Source: CAZQYC01 sp043746555
GTDB taxonomy: Bacteria; Pseudomonadota; Gammaproteobacteria; Steroidobacterales; Steroidobacteraceae
Assembly: GCA_043746555.1 (NCBI GenBank)
Contig: JAYTQU010000283.1
Location: 1 to 9,911 of the forward strand
Direction: 5' to 3'
DNA: 9,911 bases
Shown: piece after piece, positions 1 to 6,675 of the stretch
Layout of the letters: every line of letters begins with the position of its first letter
Numbering within the stretch: the stretch's first letter is position 1
The notes under the pieces: generated by a model
The model's input: only the letters and a program-made list of their open reading frames with translations
What the model was told of the DNA's origin: nothing
The model's database searches: none
Program-made: the position numbers and the translations under genes

Positions 1-893
1 AATCTTGGAGTAAACGACACGATTTGATATTTGGCGTGACGATTAACAACAACCCGACTGTTCAAGATCCTTGGAATACCACTGCAGCGTGGGGATTGCC
101 CTATTCGGCGAGCAGCGTGGCACCGGGATTAAACGCATCCGCAAAACTCGATTCGGGTGCGGGTGGCATCGGACAAGACGCAGGCGGTATCGGCGCTTAT
201 GTATGGGTCGATCATTCCATCTATGCCGAACTGAGTCTCTACACGGCGGTGAAAAATGGCGGCGCGCATCCGCTCGACAGCACTCAAGCGGGAGTCATTC
301 AAGGCCTCGCCCCGTATTGGCGATTCGGCTACGAGCATCGCTGGGACCGCAACTCGCTATTTGTCGGTACCTATGGCAGTCGTTTCGACATTCTGCCGGG
401 CGATGGCTTGCCGCTGTCGGGCGAAAGCGATCGCTACACCGATATGGCCGTGGATGCGCAATATCAATATGTCGGCGAGCAACACTTGGTTACTCTGCTC
501 GCGACTTACATTCACGAAAATCAGGATCTGCAAGCCGGCGTAGTAACTGGCGCAGCAGCGCAAGTAAAGAACGATTTGCGAACCATCAAGCTTGCTGCCG
601 AGTACAGCTATAAGCGCTTGATCGGCGGCACGCTGGGTATTTTCAACACGACCGGTTCCAGCGACGTTAATTTGTACGCGGACACAGGCGACGTCAATGG
701 CAGCATCAACGGCAGTCCGGACGGGCGTGGATTTCTACTCGAGGCCAATTATTTACCTTGGCTCAACACCAAGTTGCAATTGCAGTTTGTGCACTACTCG
801 AAATTCAACGGCCTCTCGACCGACTACGCAGGTATAGGTCGCAACGCATCCGACAACGACACGTTGTATCTATCGGTCTGGCTGAACTGGTGA
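1..893 (+). CDS. Cytochrome-associated outer-membrane beta-barrel protein, 3' part (5' end outside window)
   Basis: The reading frame is open to the left edge, so this is the C-terminal part (about 297 residues) of a longer gene. The first start-like codon, TTG at 24, falls inside a conserved stretch and is probably not the true start. The protein has alternating polar and aromatic strands typical of an outer-membrane barrel and ends in a final Trp (LYLSVWLNW), the usual barrel-assembly signal. From memory, INNNPTVQDPWNTT, a PYWR segment, the NGSPDGRG turn and GRNASDNDTLYL match a proteobacterial family annotated 'cytochrome c' of roughly 420 residues, whose N-terminus carries a signal peptide and a heme-type Cys-His motif. 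That N-terminus is not visible here. It lies 101 bp upstream of a periplasmic diheme cytochrome in the same orientation, which fits a role in envelope redox chemistry. Its substrate is unknown. A generic porin is the main alternative. Confidence 0.75.
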   Translation, partial: SWSKRHDLIFGVTINNNPTVQDPWNTTAAWGLPYSASSVAPGLNASAKLDSGAGGIGQDAGGIGAYVWVDHSIYAELSLYTAVKNGGAHPLDSTQAGVIQGLAPYWRFGYEHRWDRNSLFVGTYGSRFDILPGDGLPLSGESDRYTDMAVDAQYQYVGEQHLVTLLATYIHENQDLQAGVVTGAAAQVKNDLRTIKLAAEYSYKRLIGGTLGIFNTTGSSDVNLYADTGDVNGSINGSPDGRGFLLEANYLPWLNTKLQLQFVHYSKFNGLSTDYAGIGRNASDNDTLYLSVWLNW

Positions 894-895
894 TC

Positions 896-931
896 TTGTC
901 CGATTTGTTGTTTGTCCTATTTGTTGTTTGT
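896..931. repeat. 16-bp tandem repeat between the two cytochrome-related genes
   Basis: The units GTCCGATTTGTTGTTT (898-913) and GTCCTATTTGTTGTTT (914-929) are adjacent and differ at one base. The 16-bp period extends two bases on either side, to about 2.25 copies. It begins just after the stop of the outer-membrane protein gene. The function is unknown. It could be a regulator site or simply a local duplication. Confidence 0.85.
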
Positions 932-956
932 TAGATCGAAGGCGTCTTAAATATAT

Positions 957-975
957 TTTCGCGCGAAATTTCGCG
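957..975. promoter_or_regulatory. Two overlapping perfect palindromes upstream of the diheme cytochrome
   Basis: TTTCGCGCGAAA (957-968) and CGCGAAATTTCGCG (962-975) are both perfect palindromes and overlap by seven bases. Their centres are 6 bp apart. They end 8 bases before the GGAG ribosome-binding site (983-986) of the cytochrome gene. The position suits an operator or a short 5'-leader hairpin. No bound protein can be named from the sequence. Confidence 0.5.
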
Positions 976-994
976 TTCGTTTGGAGCAACCGCA

Positions 995-1618
995 ATGACC
1001 GCTCTAAGAATGATGTTCGCTTCTTTGTTACTCATAGCTTTTGGTAGCGTATCGCTTCCTGCATCGGCTGCCGACGCTAAAACGGTAAACAATCTCATTA
1101 CGCAAGTTTGCGCCACCTGTCACGGGCCAGGCGGGCGCAGCCCATCGCCGACAGTGCCCAATCTTGCGGCGCAGTCGACGATGTATTTGGAAACGCAGTT
1201 GAAAGCTTTCCGCGATCGGTCGCGCGCCGATCCGGATGCGCAAGCCTATATGTGGGGAATGGCCGCGCAACTCGATGACGCGACGATTAGCGCGATTGCA
1301 AATTACTACTCGACCCAAGCACTGGCAACGGCCAATGTGCCGCCATCGCAGTTGGTTGCGCAGGGTAAGAAAGTTTTTACCGAAGGTGTCGCGGCGACAG
1401 GGGTGCCGGCCTGTGCATCGTGTCACGGCGATCGAGCGCAAGGGCAAGCTGGTTTTCCAAGACTCGCCGGCCAACACGCGCCGTATGTACTTAAGCAGTT
1501 ATTGGTCATTCAGAATGCATTACGAACAGCGCCCGTGATGCACGGCGTGATCAGAACTTTATCGAATGATCAAATGCAAGCGGTGGCCGCGTATTTGGAA
1601 TCGCTGGGGAACAAGTAG
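995..1618 (+). CDS. Periplasmic diheme cytochrome c (cytochrome c4/c553-like)
   Basis: This 207-residue protein is an electron carrier of the cytochrome c4 type, with two cytochrome c domains. Residues 1-25 form a Sec signal peptide: a hydrophobic core (MFASLLLIAFGSVSL) followed by PASA-ADA as the cleavage region. Heme 1 attaches at C39-A-T-C42-H43 and heme 2 at C140-A-S-C143-H144. Candidate axial methionines are M86 or M89 in domain 1 and M182 in domain 2. Both domains end in a helix with the usual NYY or AAYL pattern. The length matches cytochrome c4 proteins (about 190-210 residues). The ATG at 995 has GGAG at 983-986, 8 bases upstream. It would shuttle electrons between membrane complexes and terminal acceptors. 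The upstream gene is also cytochrome-related, but the 101-bp gap with repeats and palindromes may give this gene its own promoter. The partner complex is unknown. Confidence 0.93.
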   Translation: MTALRMMFASLLLIAFGSVSLPASAADAKTVNNLITQVCATCHGPGGRSPSPTVPNLAAQSTMYLETQLKAFRDRSRADPDAQAYMWGMAAQLDDATISAIANYYSTQALATANVPPSQLVAQGKKVFTEGVAATGVPACASCHGDRAQGQAGFPRLAGQHAPYVLKQLLVIQNALRTAPVMHGVIRTLSNDQMQAVAAYLESLGNK

Positions 1619-1942
1619 CTCAGAGCATTTTCGCAAACATACCTCGCAAAGGCATTCGCTGCGGGAGCGGGTCGATACGGCACGGCTCGCGCGAAGCGTT
1701 TACCCGAATAAATACCTTTCGTTCGCGACAAAATTAGCCTGCGCCGTTCAGATTTGCGTGGAAAAAGCTGTCTTAATCCTTCGAAAGTCGGCGACTCTCG
1801 GCCACATAAGCTGGCTGGATTTGCTGTGTGACGGACCTCCCATTCCGTTCGCACGGTCTTCTCTAAGATTGACACTTCATCCGACAGCGGCCGACCCATT
1901 TGACCGCAGTTCGTGCTCAATCGATTGGAGTGTTCGACCTGC
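1619..1942. other. 324-bp intergenic region with no convincing gene
   Basis: Open frames cross this stretch on both strands, but their translations are Arg-, Ser- and Pro-rich, lack recognisable motifs and run into the neighbouring genes. A consensus TTGACA lies at 1869-1874, but no good -10 hexamer follows at 16-18 bp. A small AGTC-GGC-GACT inverted repeat sits near 1786-1796. I see no strong hairpin with a T-tract after the cytochrome stop. Confidence 0.5.
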
Positions 1943-2656
1943 ATGTCCGCCGCATTCAACTCGCCGCTAAGCAATGCCCTTGCCGGTCGCGCCGAACATA
2001 TCTCGCTGGAAGGCGAATCGCCAGAGAGTCGCGCCAAGCCGAATCCCGCGTCACCTTTAGAACATTACGAACTGAGCAAGGGCGGACGTGGCGTTACCAC
2101 CGGCGTTTCGATCTTGCGCGATCACTACGTGCAGGTCGAAACGCAACGCACCGGATCGATGACGGACGAATTTATGGTCGACCTGCGTTTTGTCGATCCG
2201 CGCGCAAGTGGCGTCCGCAAACTTCCCTGGCCTTTTTTATACGCGGCGATCGGCAGCACGTTGCTCACGGCGATAGGGATCGTTTTATACGCACTGATGC
2301 CCAACGTCGCGAAATCGATCGGCGGTCTATTTACGCCGATTGGTCTAGGGGCGTTGTCGGTCGGACTTTTTGTCTTGAGTTTCTATTTGACCACAGAGAC
2401 GCTCTCCTTCGAGAGCGTGCATGGGAAAGTGCCAGTGATTGCGATCATCGGTCACGTCGGCATGATGCGGCGCGCCGCTCCTTGCGTCGCGCAGATTGCG
2501 AAGCAGATTAAAGACGCACGACGCCAACTCAATCAATCGCGTCAAGCCTATTTGCGCGACGAAATGCGCGAACACACGCGACTACACGGACAAGGACTGC
2601 TCACGGACGAGCAATACACAAAAGCGCGCGGACGAATTCTTCAGGCTCACAGTTAA
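1943..2656 (+). CDS. Two-helix membrane protein with C-terminal SHOCT-like motif, function unknown
   Basis: I do not recognise this 237-residue protein as a named family. Residues 1-45 are polar and probably disordered. Residues 50-90 look like a small beta-rich region (DHYVQVETQ, EFMVDLRFVD). Two hydrophobic helices follow at about 97-119 and 128-151. Residues 180-212 are charged and probably helical. Residues 211-233 (HTRLHGQGLL then TDEQYTKARGRIL) closely resemble the SHOCT motif, a short helical oligomerisation module often found at the ends of bacterial membrane or toxin-like proteins. I chose ATG 1943. GGAG at 1927-1930 is 12 bases upstream, which is long, and a GTG at 1913 in the same frame would add 10 residues. 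The gene stands alone, with a 324-bp gap before it and 273 bp after it, so context gives no pathway. Confidence 0.7.
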   Translation: MSAAFNSPLSNALAGRAEHISLEGESPESRAKPNPASPLEHYELSKGGRGVTTGVSILRDHYVQVETQRTGSMTDEFMVDLRFVDPRASGVRKLPWPFLYAAIGSTLLTAIGIVLYALMPNVAKSIGGLFTPIGLGALSVGLFVLSFYLTTETLSFESVHGKVPVIAIIGHVGMMRRAAPCVAQIAKQIKDARRQLNQSRQAYLRDEMREHTRLHGQGLLTDEQYTKARGRILQAHS

Positions 2657-2929
2657 GGGTTGTCGCTGAGGATTGTCGCGACGACACCGCGCTAGGTCGG
2701 CAACGCGATATGTGCGGCCAACTGTCGAGCGATCACTTGGATGCGGCGCAGATGCCGCGATTCGGAATGCGTCAGCAGCCTTAAGTCGCTCGCGAGCTGG
2801 CGATGGGCTGCCTCTACTATAAATCGAGTTGTCGTTTCCGTGGATTCATCATGCCATGAAGCGGTCGCGGTTCGAAGGTACTATGATGGCGTCTATTCGT
2901 TTCTGATTTACCAGGCTCGATGAGGTTCT
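2657..2929. other. 273-bp intergenic region, probably holding the promoter of the next gene
   Basis: No convincing gene is present. A small perfect inverted repeat, TGTCG-CGA-CGACA (2674-2686), follows the SHOCT-protein stop but has no T-tract, so it is a poor terminator. The -10-like hexamers TATAAA (2818-2823) and TATGAT (2882-2887) lie before the amidohydrolase, but neither has a clear -35 partner. A 16-codon frame with ATG at 2856 lacks a good ribosome-binding site. Confidence 0.4.
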
Positions 2930-3952
2930 ATGACGATAACCAATTCGTGGTTGGATCAAGTGAAAGAAACAATTCTCGAACCGCAGCTGCCGATCATCGA
3001 TCCGCATCATCATTTGTGGGACTATCCCAAGACTGCACACGGGCGATATCTGTTGGATGAGTTGTTGGCGGATACCGGGAGTGGTCACAACATCGTTGCA
3101 ACGGTGTTCATCGAATGCGCGTCGATGTATCGCGCGACGGGTCCCGAATCTTTACGGCCAGTCGGCGAAACAGAATTCGTGCAAGGCATCGCGGCAATGA
3201 GCGCGAGCGGCGCATACGGAGCAACGCGCGTGGCGGCGGGCATCGTGGGCTTTGCGGATCTAACGCTCGGCGCATCGGTGCGCGATGTACTGCAGGCGCA
3301 CATAGCGGCGAGTCCGAATCGGTTTCGCGGAATTCGTCATGCCGCCGGTTGGCATGCGAGCGATGACATTCGCAACTCACATAGCAATCCGCCGCAGGGA
3401 TTATTGCTTCAGAAGAAGTTTCGCGAAGGCTTTGCGCAATTGCAGCCGCTTGGACTTTCCTTCGATGCGTGGCTATATCATCCACAAATTTCCGAGTTGA
3501 CCGACTTGGCGCGAGCGTTTCCGGAAACCAATATCGTGCTCGATCACTTTGGCGGCCCGCTGGGAATTGGTCCTTATACCGATCAAGCCGACGCCGTGTT
3601 CGCCGAGTGGCGTAAGTCCATTGACGAGTTGGCGCGTTGTCCGAATGTCGTCGCCAAACTCGGCGGCATCAATATGGCGATCAATGGATTCGCTTGGCAG
3701 AAGCGCGACCGACCGCCCACATCGGAAGAATTGGTCGCCGCGACACAGCGCTACTACCTGCATACCATCGAACGCTTCGGCGTCGCGCGTTGCATGTTCG
3801 AAAGCAATTTCCCGGTCGATAAAATCTCGTGTTCGTACTCGGTGCTCTGGAATTCGTTTAAGCGAATCGCTATGAACTCTTCCACCGCTGAAAAATCGGC
3901 GCTGTTTCACGACACGGCGGCCCGTGTCTACGCTATTTCAGATTTGGCTTAG
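2930..3952 (+). CDS. Amidohydrolase-2 family TIM-barrel hydrolase (fuconolactonase/PDC lactonase type)
   Basis: This 340-residue protein belongs to the COG3618-type metal-dependent hydrolases, which include L-fuconolactonase and 2-pyrone-4,6-dicarboxylate lactonase and usually open lactone rings. The first strand carries the H26-x-H28 pair in IIDPHHHLWDYP. WLYHP (H184) and LDHFGGP (D205-H206) are the later conserved strand ends. The last strand reads MFESNFPVDK (289-298): Asn293 occupies the place where amidohydrolases usually have the catalytic Asp of an 'SDxP' motif, with D297 nearby. I recall that some members of this family share this form, so it is probably a subfamily trait rather than inactivation. 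There is no signal peptide, so it is cytoplasmic. GAGG (2922-2925) lies 4 bases before the ATG. It converges on the GST gene with 6 bp between stops. The substrate cannot be read from the sequence. Confidence 0.9.
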   Translation: MTITNSWLDQVKETILEPQLPIIDPHHHLWDYPKTAHGRYLLDELLADTGSGHNIVATVFIECASMYRATGPESLRPVGETEFVQGIAAMSASGAYGATRVAAGIVGFADLTLGASVRDVLQAHIAASPNRFRGIRHAAGWHASDDIRNSHSNPPQGLLLQKKFREGFAQLQPLGLSFDAWLYHPQISELTDLARAFPETNIVLDHFGGPLGIGPYTDQADAVFAEWRKSIDELARCPNVVAKLGGINMAINGFAWQKRDRPPTSEELVAATQRYYLHTIERFGVARCMFESNFPVDKISCSYSVLWNSFKRIAMNSSTAEKSALFHDTAARVYAISDLA

Positions 3953-3958
3953 GCTTGA

Positions 3959-4567
3959 CTATGCAGCCGCTTTGGTCTTGATCGCACTCGGTCTGGCAGC
4001 AAGACGCGCAGCCCAAGCAGCGACAGCGGGCGGTGGGGTGACATCCATCATCGGTAGAAAATCCAAGAACGGGAGGTAACAAATATCGGCGAGCGAGAAA
4101 GTGTTGCGCACGAGATAGTCTTCGCGACTCAACTGCCGATCGAGAATGATCAAGTGACTGTCGATTTCCGCCTTCATTTTGGCGAACATCGCGGTATCCC
4201 ATTTTTCCTTCGGCAGAAATCGCTTTGGAAAAATGATCGTGCCCGCTTGCCGAGTGAACTGTAGATCGCAGAGTTTCATGTGCATATCGACCAACGCGCG
4301 CCCACGAACATCGACGGGAGCCAGCGCTGGAGTTGGCTGTGTGGCCTCCAAATAGCTCAAGATAGCGGTCGACTCGTACAACACAAAATAACCATCCACA
4401 AACGCCGGGACGCGACCGTAAGGATTCATCGCCAAGTATTCCGGCTGACGATGCGCTCGCTTCGCCATATCGACCATGATGGGTTCGTACGGGATTTGTT
4501 TTTCGAAAAGCGTGATGACGACCCGACGCGAATACGTCGAGAAAGGGTGTTGGTGTAGCTGGATCAT
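3959..4567 (-). CDS. Glutathione S-transferase family protein
   Basis: This is a 202-residue cytosolic GST. The N-terminal thioredoxin-fold domain (about 1-76) begins MIQLHQHPFSTYSRRV. S10, Y12 or S13 are candidate glutathione-activating residues. NPYGRVPAF (48-56) holds the conserved cis-proline loop and ESTAIL (65-70) is the glutathione gamma-glutamyl binding site. The all-helical C-terminal domain contains FSLADICYLPFL (157-168) with the conserved N-capping Asp161. I chose the ATG at 4567 because the domain starts there and a strong GGGAGG (plus-strand 4573-4578) lies 5 bases upstream. A longer in-frame extension to 4729 only runs through the DoxX gene in another frame. The gene lies 13 bp downstream of doxX and is almost certainly co-transcribed with it. 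The role is conjugation, reduction or isomerisation of an unknown electrophile. It could equally be a ring-cleavage product isomerase. Confidence 0.93.
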   Translation of the reverse strand: MIQLHQHPFSTYSRRVVITLFEKQIPYEPIMVDMAKRAHRQPEYLAMNPYGRVPAFVDGYFVLYESTAILSYLEATQPTPALAPVDVRGRALVDMHMKLCDLQFTRQAGTIIFPKRFLPKEKWDTAMFAKMKAEIDSHLIILDRQLSREDYLVRNTFSLADICYLPFLDFLPMMDVTPPPAVAAWAARLAARPSAIKTKAAA

Positions 4568-4580
4568 AAAAGCCTCCCGA

Positions 4581-5066
4581 TCACGCCGTCTTTTTTCGCG
4601 TGCGCCAAAGATCGATGAGTTTATCCAGCGTCCAATTTCCTGATCCGTAAAAAAACAGCATGGCGATGATGAAGCCCCACAACTCGTGTTGCCGCAACCC
4701 GGCGATGCCGGAGTCGATGGACAATTCATGCCAGTACGAAATTACGGCCATCGCGTTCACCGCGAATAGCCCGAGCGCGGGAAGACGGCCGCCAAGCCCC
4801 AGAATCAACAGCACGGAGAACGACAACTCGCCCGCTGTCCCCGTTATCGCGCCCCACAGCGGCGACAACACGGGAACACGATATTCATTCTCGAACAGCC
4901 AAATGGTTTGTTCCCAGTTGCCGATCTTGAGAAGCCCGGAGTGCAGAAACACCCAACTGACATACACACGCGCGCCCAATGCAAACGGCGATTGCAAAAG
5001 ATTCGCGGATTTAGTCAGCGTATCAAGTAGACGCCGCAGTGAATGCGCGAGCGATTGTGTACTCAT
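4581..5066 (-). CDS. DoxX family integral membrane protein
   Basis: This 161-residue protein has four predicted membrane helices, at about 28-48, 74-92, 96-112 and 127-141, as expected for DoxX. Family-like features are R33 in the first helix region, FLHSGLLKIGNW (40-51), the GEL at 79-81 followed by LILGLGGRLPAL, and HELWGF (127-132) before the last helix and a charged tail. I chose ATG 5066 because AAGGAA (minus strand, about 5073-5077) lies just upstream. An in-frame start at 5147 adds 27 residues without family character. DoxX proteins are inner-membrane proteins linked in various bacteria to thiol and redox homeostasis or to thiosulfate:quinone oxidation, but many have no known role. The gene heads a two-gene operon with the GST, which supports a thiol-related role by inference. 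Confidence 0.93.
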   Translation of the reverse strand: MSTQSLAHSLRRLLDTLTKSANLLQSPFALGARVYVSWVFLHSGLLKIGNWEQTIWLFENEYRVPVLSPLWGAITGTAGELSFSVLLILGLGGRLPALGLFAVNAMAVISYWHELSIDSGIAGLRQHELWGFIIAMLFFYGSGNWTLDKLIDLWRTRKKTA

Positions 5067-5264
5067 TGTGTTTCCTTCTAACGCGAATGATTGAAATATC
5101 GATTGCCTGATCCCGATACCCGGCACTAGACCCGCGAGCGAAGCCACTTATTACAGCGCCAACTCGGACAACGATCGTAGCAGTTATTGAAGGGCAACCG
5201 AAGGAGGAAATAGGAAGCTAGCATTGGGTTTATGGACAATAAATAGGGAAGGAGTCGCAGTACA
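5067..5264. promoter_or_regulatory. Divergent promoter region between the DoxX-GST operon and the HAD gene
   Basis: These 198 bp must hold start signals for both directions, but I cannot place a -35/-10 pair with confidence. An AAGGAGG (5201-5207) is a near-perfect ribosome-binding sequence with no start codon at normal distance. A four-codon frame, ATG GAC AAT AAA TAG (5232-5246), sits just before the real GGAAGGAG (5247-5254) of the HAD gene. Confidence 0.4.
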
Positions 5265-5945
5265 ATGCGCGCCCACTTAATCGCGTTCGTCAACATGAAC
5301 TACCGCGCAATACTGTTCGATTTCGACGGCACGCTTACGCCTTCGTTGCCGCTCTGGATCAAGGCGTTTCGCATCGCGCTGAAACACTTCGATTGTGAAT
5401 TCTCCGATCGGGAAATCGTACGGCGTTTTTTCTATCGAGATTGGGCGGTGGTCGCGGATGAATTGAAATTGGAATCGGCGGAGGTCTTGCAGCGTGAGAT
5501 TCATGCCGGGCTACGGCTCGCGTTTCACGAATGCACGCTGTTTCCGGAAGTAAGTTCGATCATCGCGCGTTGCCGCGATAGCGGCTTACAGACTGCGCTC
5601 GTTACCTCCGCGCCGCGCTTCATTCTGGACGATGTGCTACCGCGAGTGGGATTGCACGCCGCGTTCGATCACATAGTGTGCGCCGACGATGTGCAAAATC
5701 ATAAGCCCCATCCGGAACCGGTATTGATTGCGCTTGCAGCGCTAATTCGCGCGCCGCGCGAGGCGATCATGATCGGCGATTCTACGGCCGACATGTTGGC
5801 GGGCAAGGCGGCCGGCACCGCGACGGCATTGTTCATGCCCGACGCAGAAACGTCATTGCAGCATGCGGAATCATTGCGCGCCACCGAACCTGATCATATC
5901 TTTAGCGATCACTGTGAACTGCCGGAAATCATCGGGCTGCGGTAA
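5265..5945 (+). CDS. HAD-superfamily hydrolase, subfamily IA (phosphoglycolate phosphatase-like)
   Basis: This 226-residue cytoplasmic phosphatase carries all four HAD motifs. Motif I is D19-F-D21-G-T23, with D19 the nucleophile. Motif II is S115 in LVTSAPRF. Motif III is K147 in NHKPHPEP. Motif IV is GDSTAD (171-176), followed by the AGKAAGT typical of the Gph/beta-phosphoglucomutase branch. A helical cap lies at about 28-90, between motifs I and II. ATG 5265 has GGAAGGAG at 5247-5254, 10 bases upstream. The next ATG (5295) is closer to the conserved core but has no ribosome-binding site. It hydrolyses a phosphate monoester. Phosphoglycolate, a sugar phosphate or a nucleotide are all possible. 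It is 66 bp upstream of the TetR gene, so read-through is possible, but the repeat between them may mark a separate promoter. Confidence 0.92.
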   Translation: MRAHLIAFVNMNYRAILFDFDGTLTPSLPLWIKAFRIALKHFDCEFSDREIVRRFFYRDWAVVADELKLESAEVLQREIHAGLRLAFHECTLFPEVSSIIARCRDSGLQTALVTSAPRFILDDVLPRVGLHAAFDHIVCADDVQNHKPHPEPVLIALAALIRAPREAIMIGDSTADMLAGKAAGTATALFMPDAETSLQHAESLRATEPDHIFSDHCELPEIIGLR

Positions 5946-5951
5946 GGGTGT

Positions 5952-5971
5952 TCGTGCATTGTCGTGCATTG
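5952..5971. repeat. Perfect 10-bp tandem repeat upstream of the TetR gene
   Basis: TCGTGCATTG occurs twice back to back and is followed by a further CATT. It lies 40 bases before the TetR start codon, where an autoregulatory site would be expected. TetR operators are normally palindromic, however, and the repeat is direct, though each unit contains the self-complementary TGCA. Confidence 0.8.
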
Positions 5972-6011
5972 CATTTTATTGAATCGATGATCCAACGAGG
6001 TTTGAATCTTC

Positions 6012-6674
6012 ATGGCTACACGGCCAAATCGTAAACGCGCACAACGCATGTCACCCGAACAGCGGCGCGAGCAAATCCTAGATAGCGCGGTGCAGTTGAT
6101 CGTGGCGCGCGGTTTGTCCAGTTGCGCGTTGGAAAGCGTCGCCGTCGCAGCGTCGATCAGCAAGCCGCTCATCTACAAATATTTTCCGCGTCGCGACGAT
6201 CTGCTTAAAGCGTTGGTGGAGCGCGAGTATCGCTTTCTGCGCGGTCGCGGGCTTGATGTTGTGCCGCGCGATCTACCGTTCGACGAGCTCATCCAGCGCG
6301 CCAATTTTCGCTCTATCGAATATCTCTATGAGCGCGGCCCGATTATGCGTTTGTTGGCTAGCGATCGTTCGATAACGGCATTGATGCATCGTCGCGATCG
6401 CGATGAGCGCGGCGGGATTACCGATTACTTCGTCAAGCGTCTTGTGCAGGTGTACGGTATCCCCAAAGATGTCGCCGCGATTTGCGCGATTATGACCGTC
6501 AACGCTCCGATTCTGTCAGCGCGCGCGCTCAAGCGCCGCGGCATTTCCGCCAGGCGAGCCGCCGAAGTGTGGAGCGCGTTTACCATTGGCGGAAACAATG
6601 CTTTACAGGCGAACTTCGGAAAGCCCAGACCGTCCAAATTGTCGCGCCGCGCCAAGTCGACGCGCACCAGATAA
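6012..6674 (+). CDS. TetR/AcrR-family transcriptional regulator
   Basis: This 220-residue regulator has the TetR N-terminal DNA-binding domain. EQRREQILDSAVQLIVARG (17-35) is helix 1, and ALESVAVAASISKPLIYKYFPRRDDLL spans about 39-65 as the helix-turn-helix plus the conserved 'YKYF...K/R..LL' segment. The C-terminal part (about 90-200) is helical and is the presumed ligand and dimer domain. I cannot assign a ligand. The last 17 residues are strongly basic (SKLSRRAKSTRTR), an unusual tail. ATG 6012 has GAGG at 5997-6000, 11 bases upstream. The gene lies directly before an amidohydrolase and a serine hydrolase in the same direction, so it probably represses them in the absence of a substrate-derived ligand. 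A 10-bp tandem repeat lies in its own leader. Confidence 0.92.
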   Translation: MATRPNRKRAQRMSPEQRREQILDSAVQLIVARGLSSCALESVAVAASISKPLIYKYFPRRDDLLKALVEREYRFLRGRGLDVVPRDLPFDELIQRANFRSIEYLYERGPIMRLLASDRSITALMHRRDRDERGGITDYFVKRLVQVYGIPKDVAAICAIMTVNAPILSARALKRRGISARRAAEVWSAFTIGGNNALQANFGKPRPSKLSRRAKSTRTR

Positions 6675-6675
6675 C

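Noticed and set aside
427..434. GCGATCGC octamer as a cyanobacterial HIP1-type repeat (also at 6394-6401)
   Set aside because: I noticed only two copies in the window, both inside coding sequence, far below HIP1 density, and the gene content is proteobacterial.
1869..1874. Consensus TTGACA as a promoter for the SHOCT-like gene
   Set aside because: No acceptable -10 hexamer occurs at 16-18 bp spacing, so a promoter call is not supported.
1570..2037. Minus-strand open frame of 155 codons across the gap before the SHOCT-like gene
   Set aside because: It overlaps the end of the cytochrome and the start of the SHOCT-like gene, has no domain character and no convincing ribosome-binding site. A plus-strand frame (1566-1970) in the same gap is rejected for the same reasons.
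2674..2686. Small hairpin after the SHOCT-like gene as a terminator
   Set aside because: The stem is only five pairs with a three-base loop and there is no following T-tract.
4568..4729. 54-residue N-terminal extension of the GST
   Set aside because: It is Cys-, Ser- and Pro-rich, unlike any GST N-terminus, lies entirely over the DoxX coding sequence, and the ATG at 4567 has a strong ribosome-binding site exactly where the domain starts.
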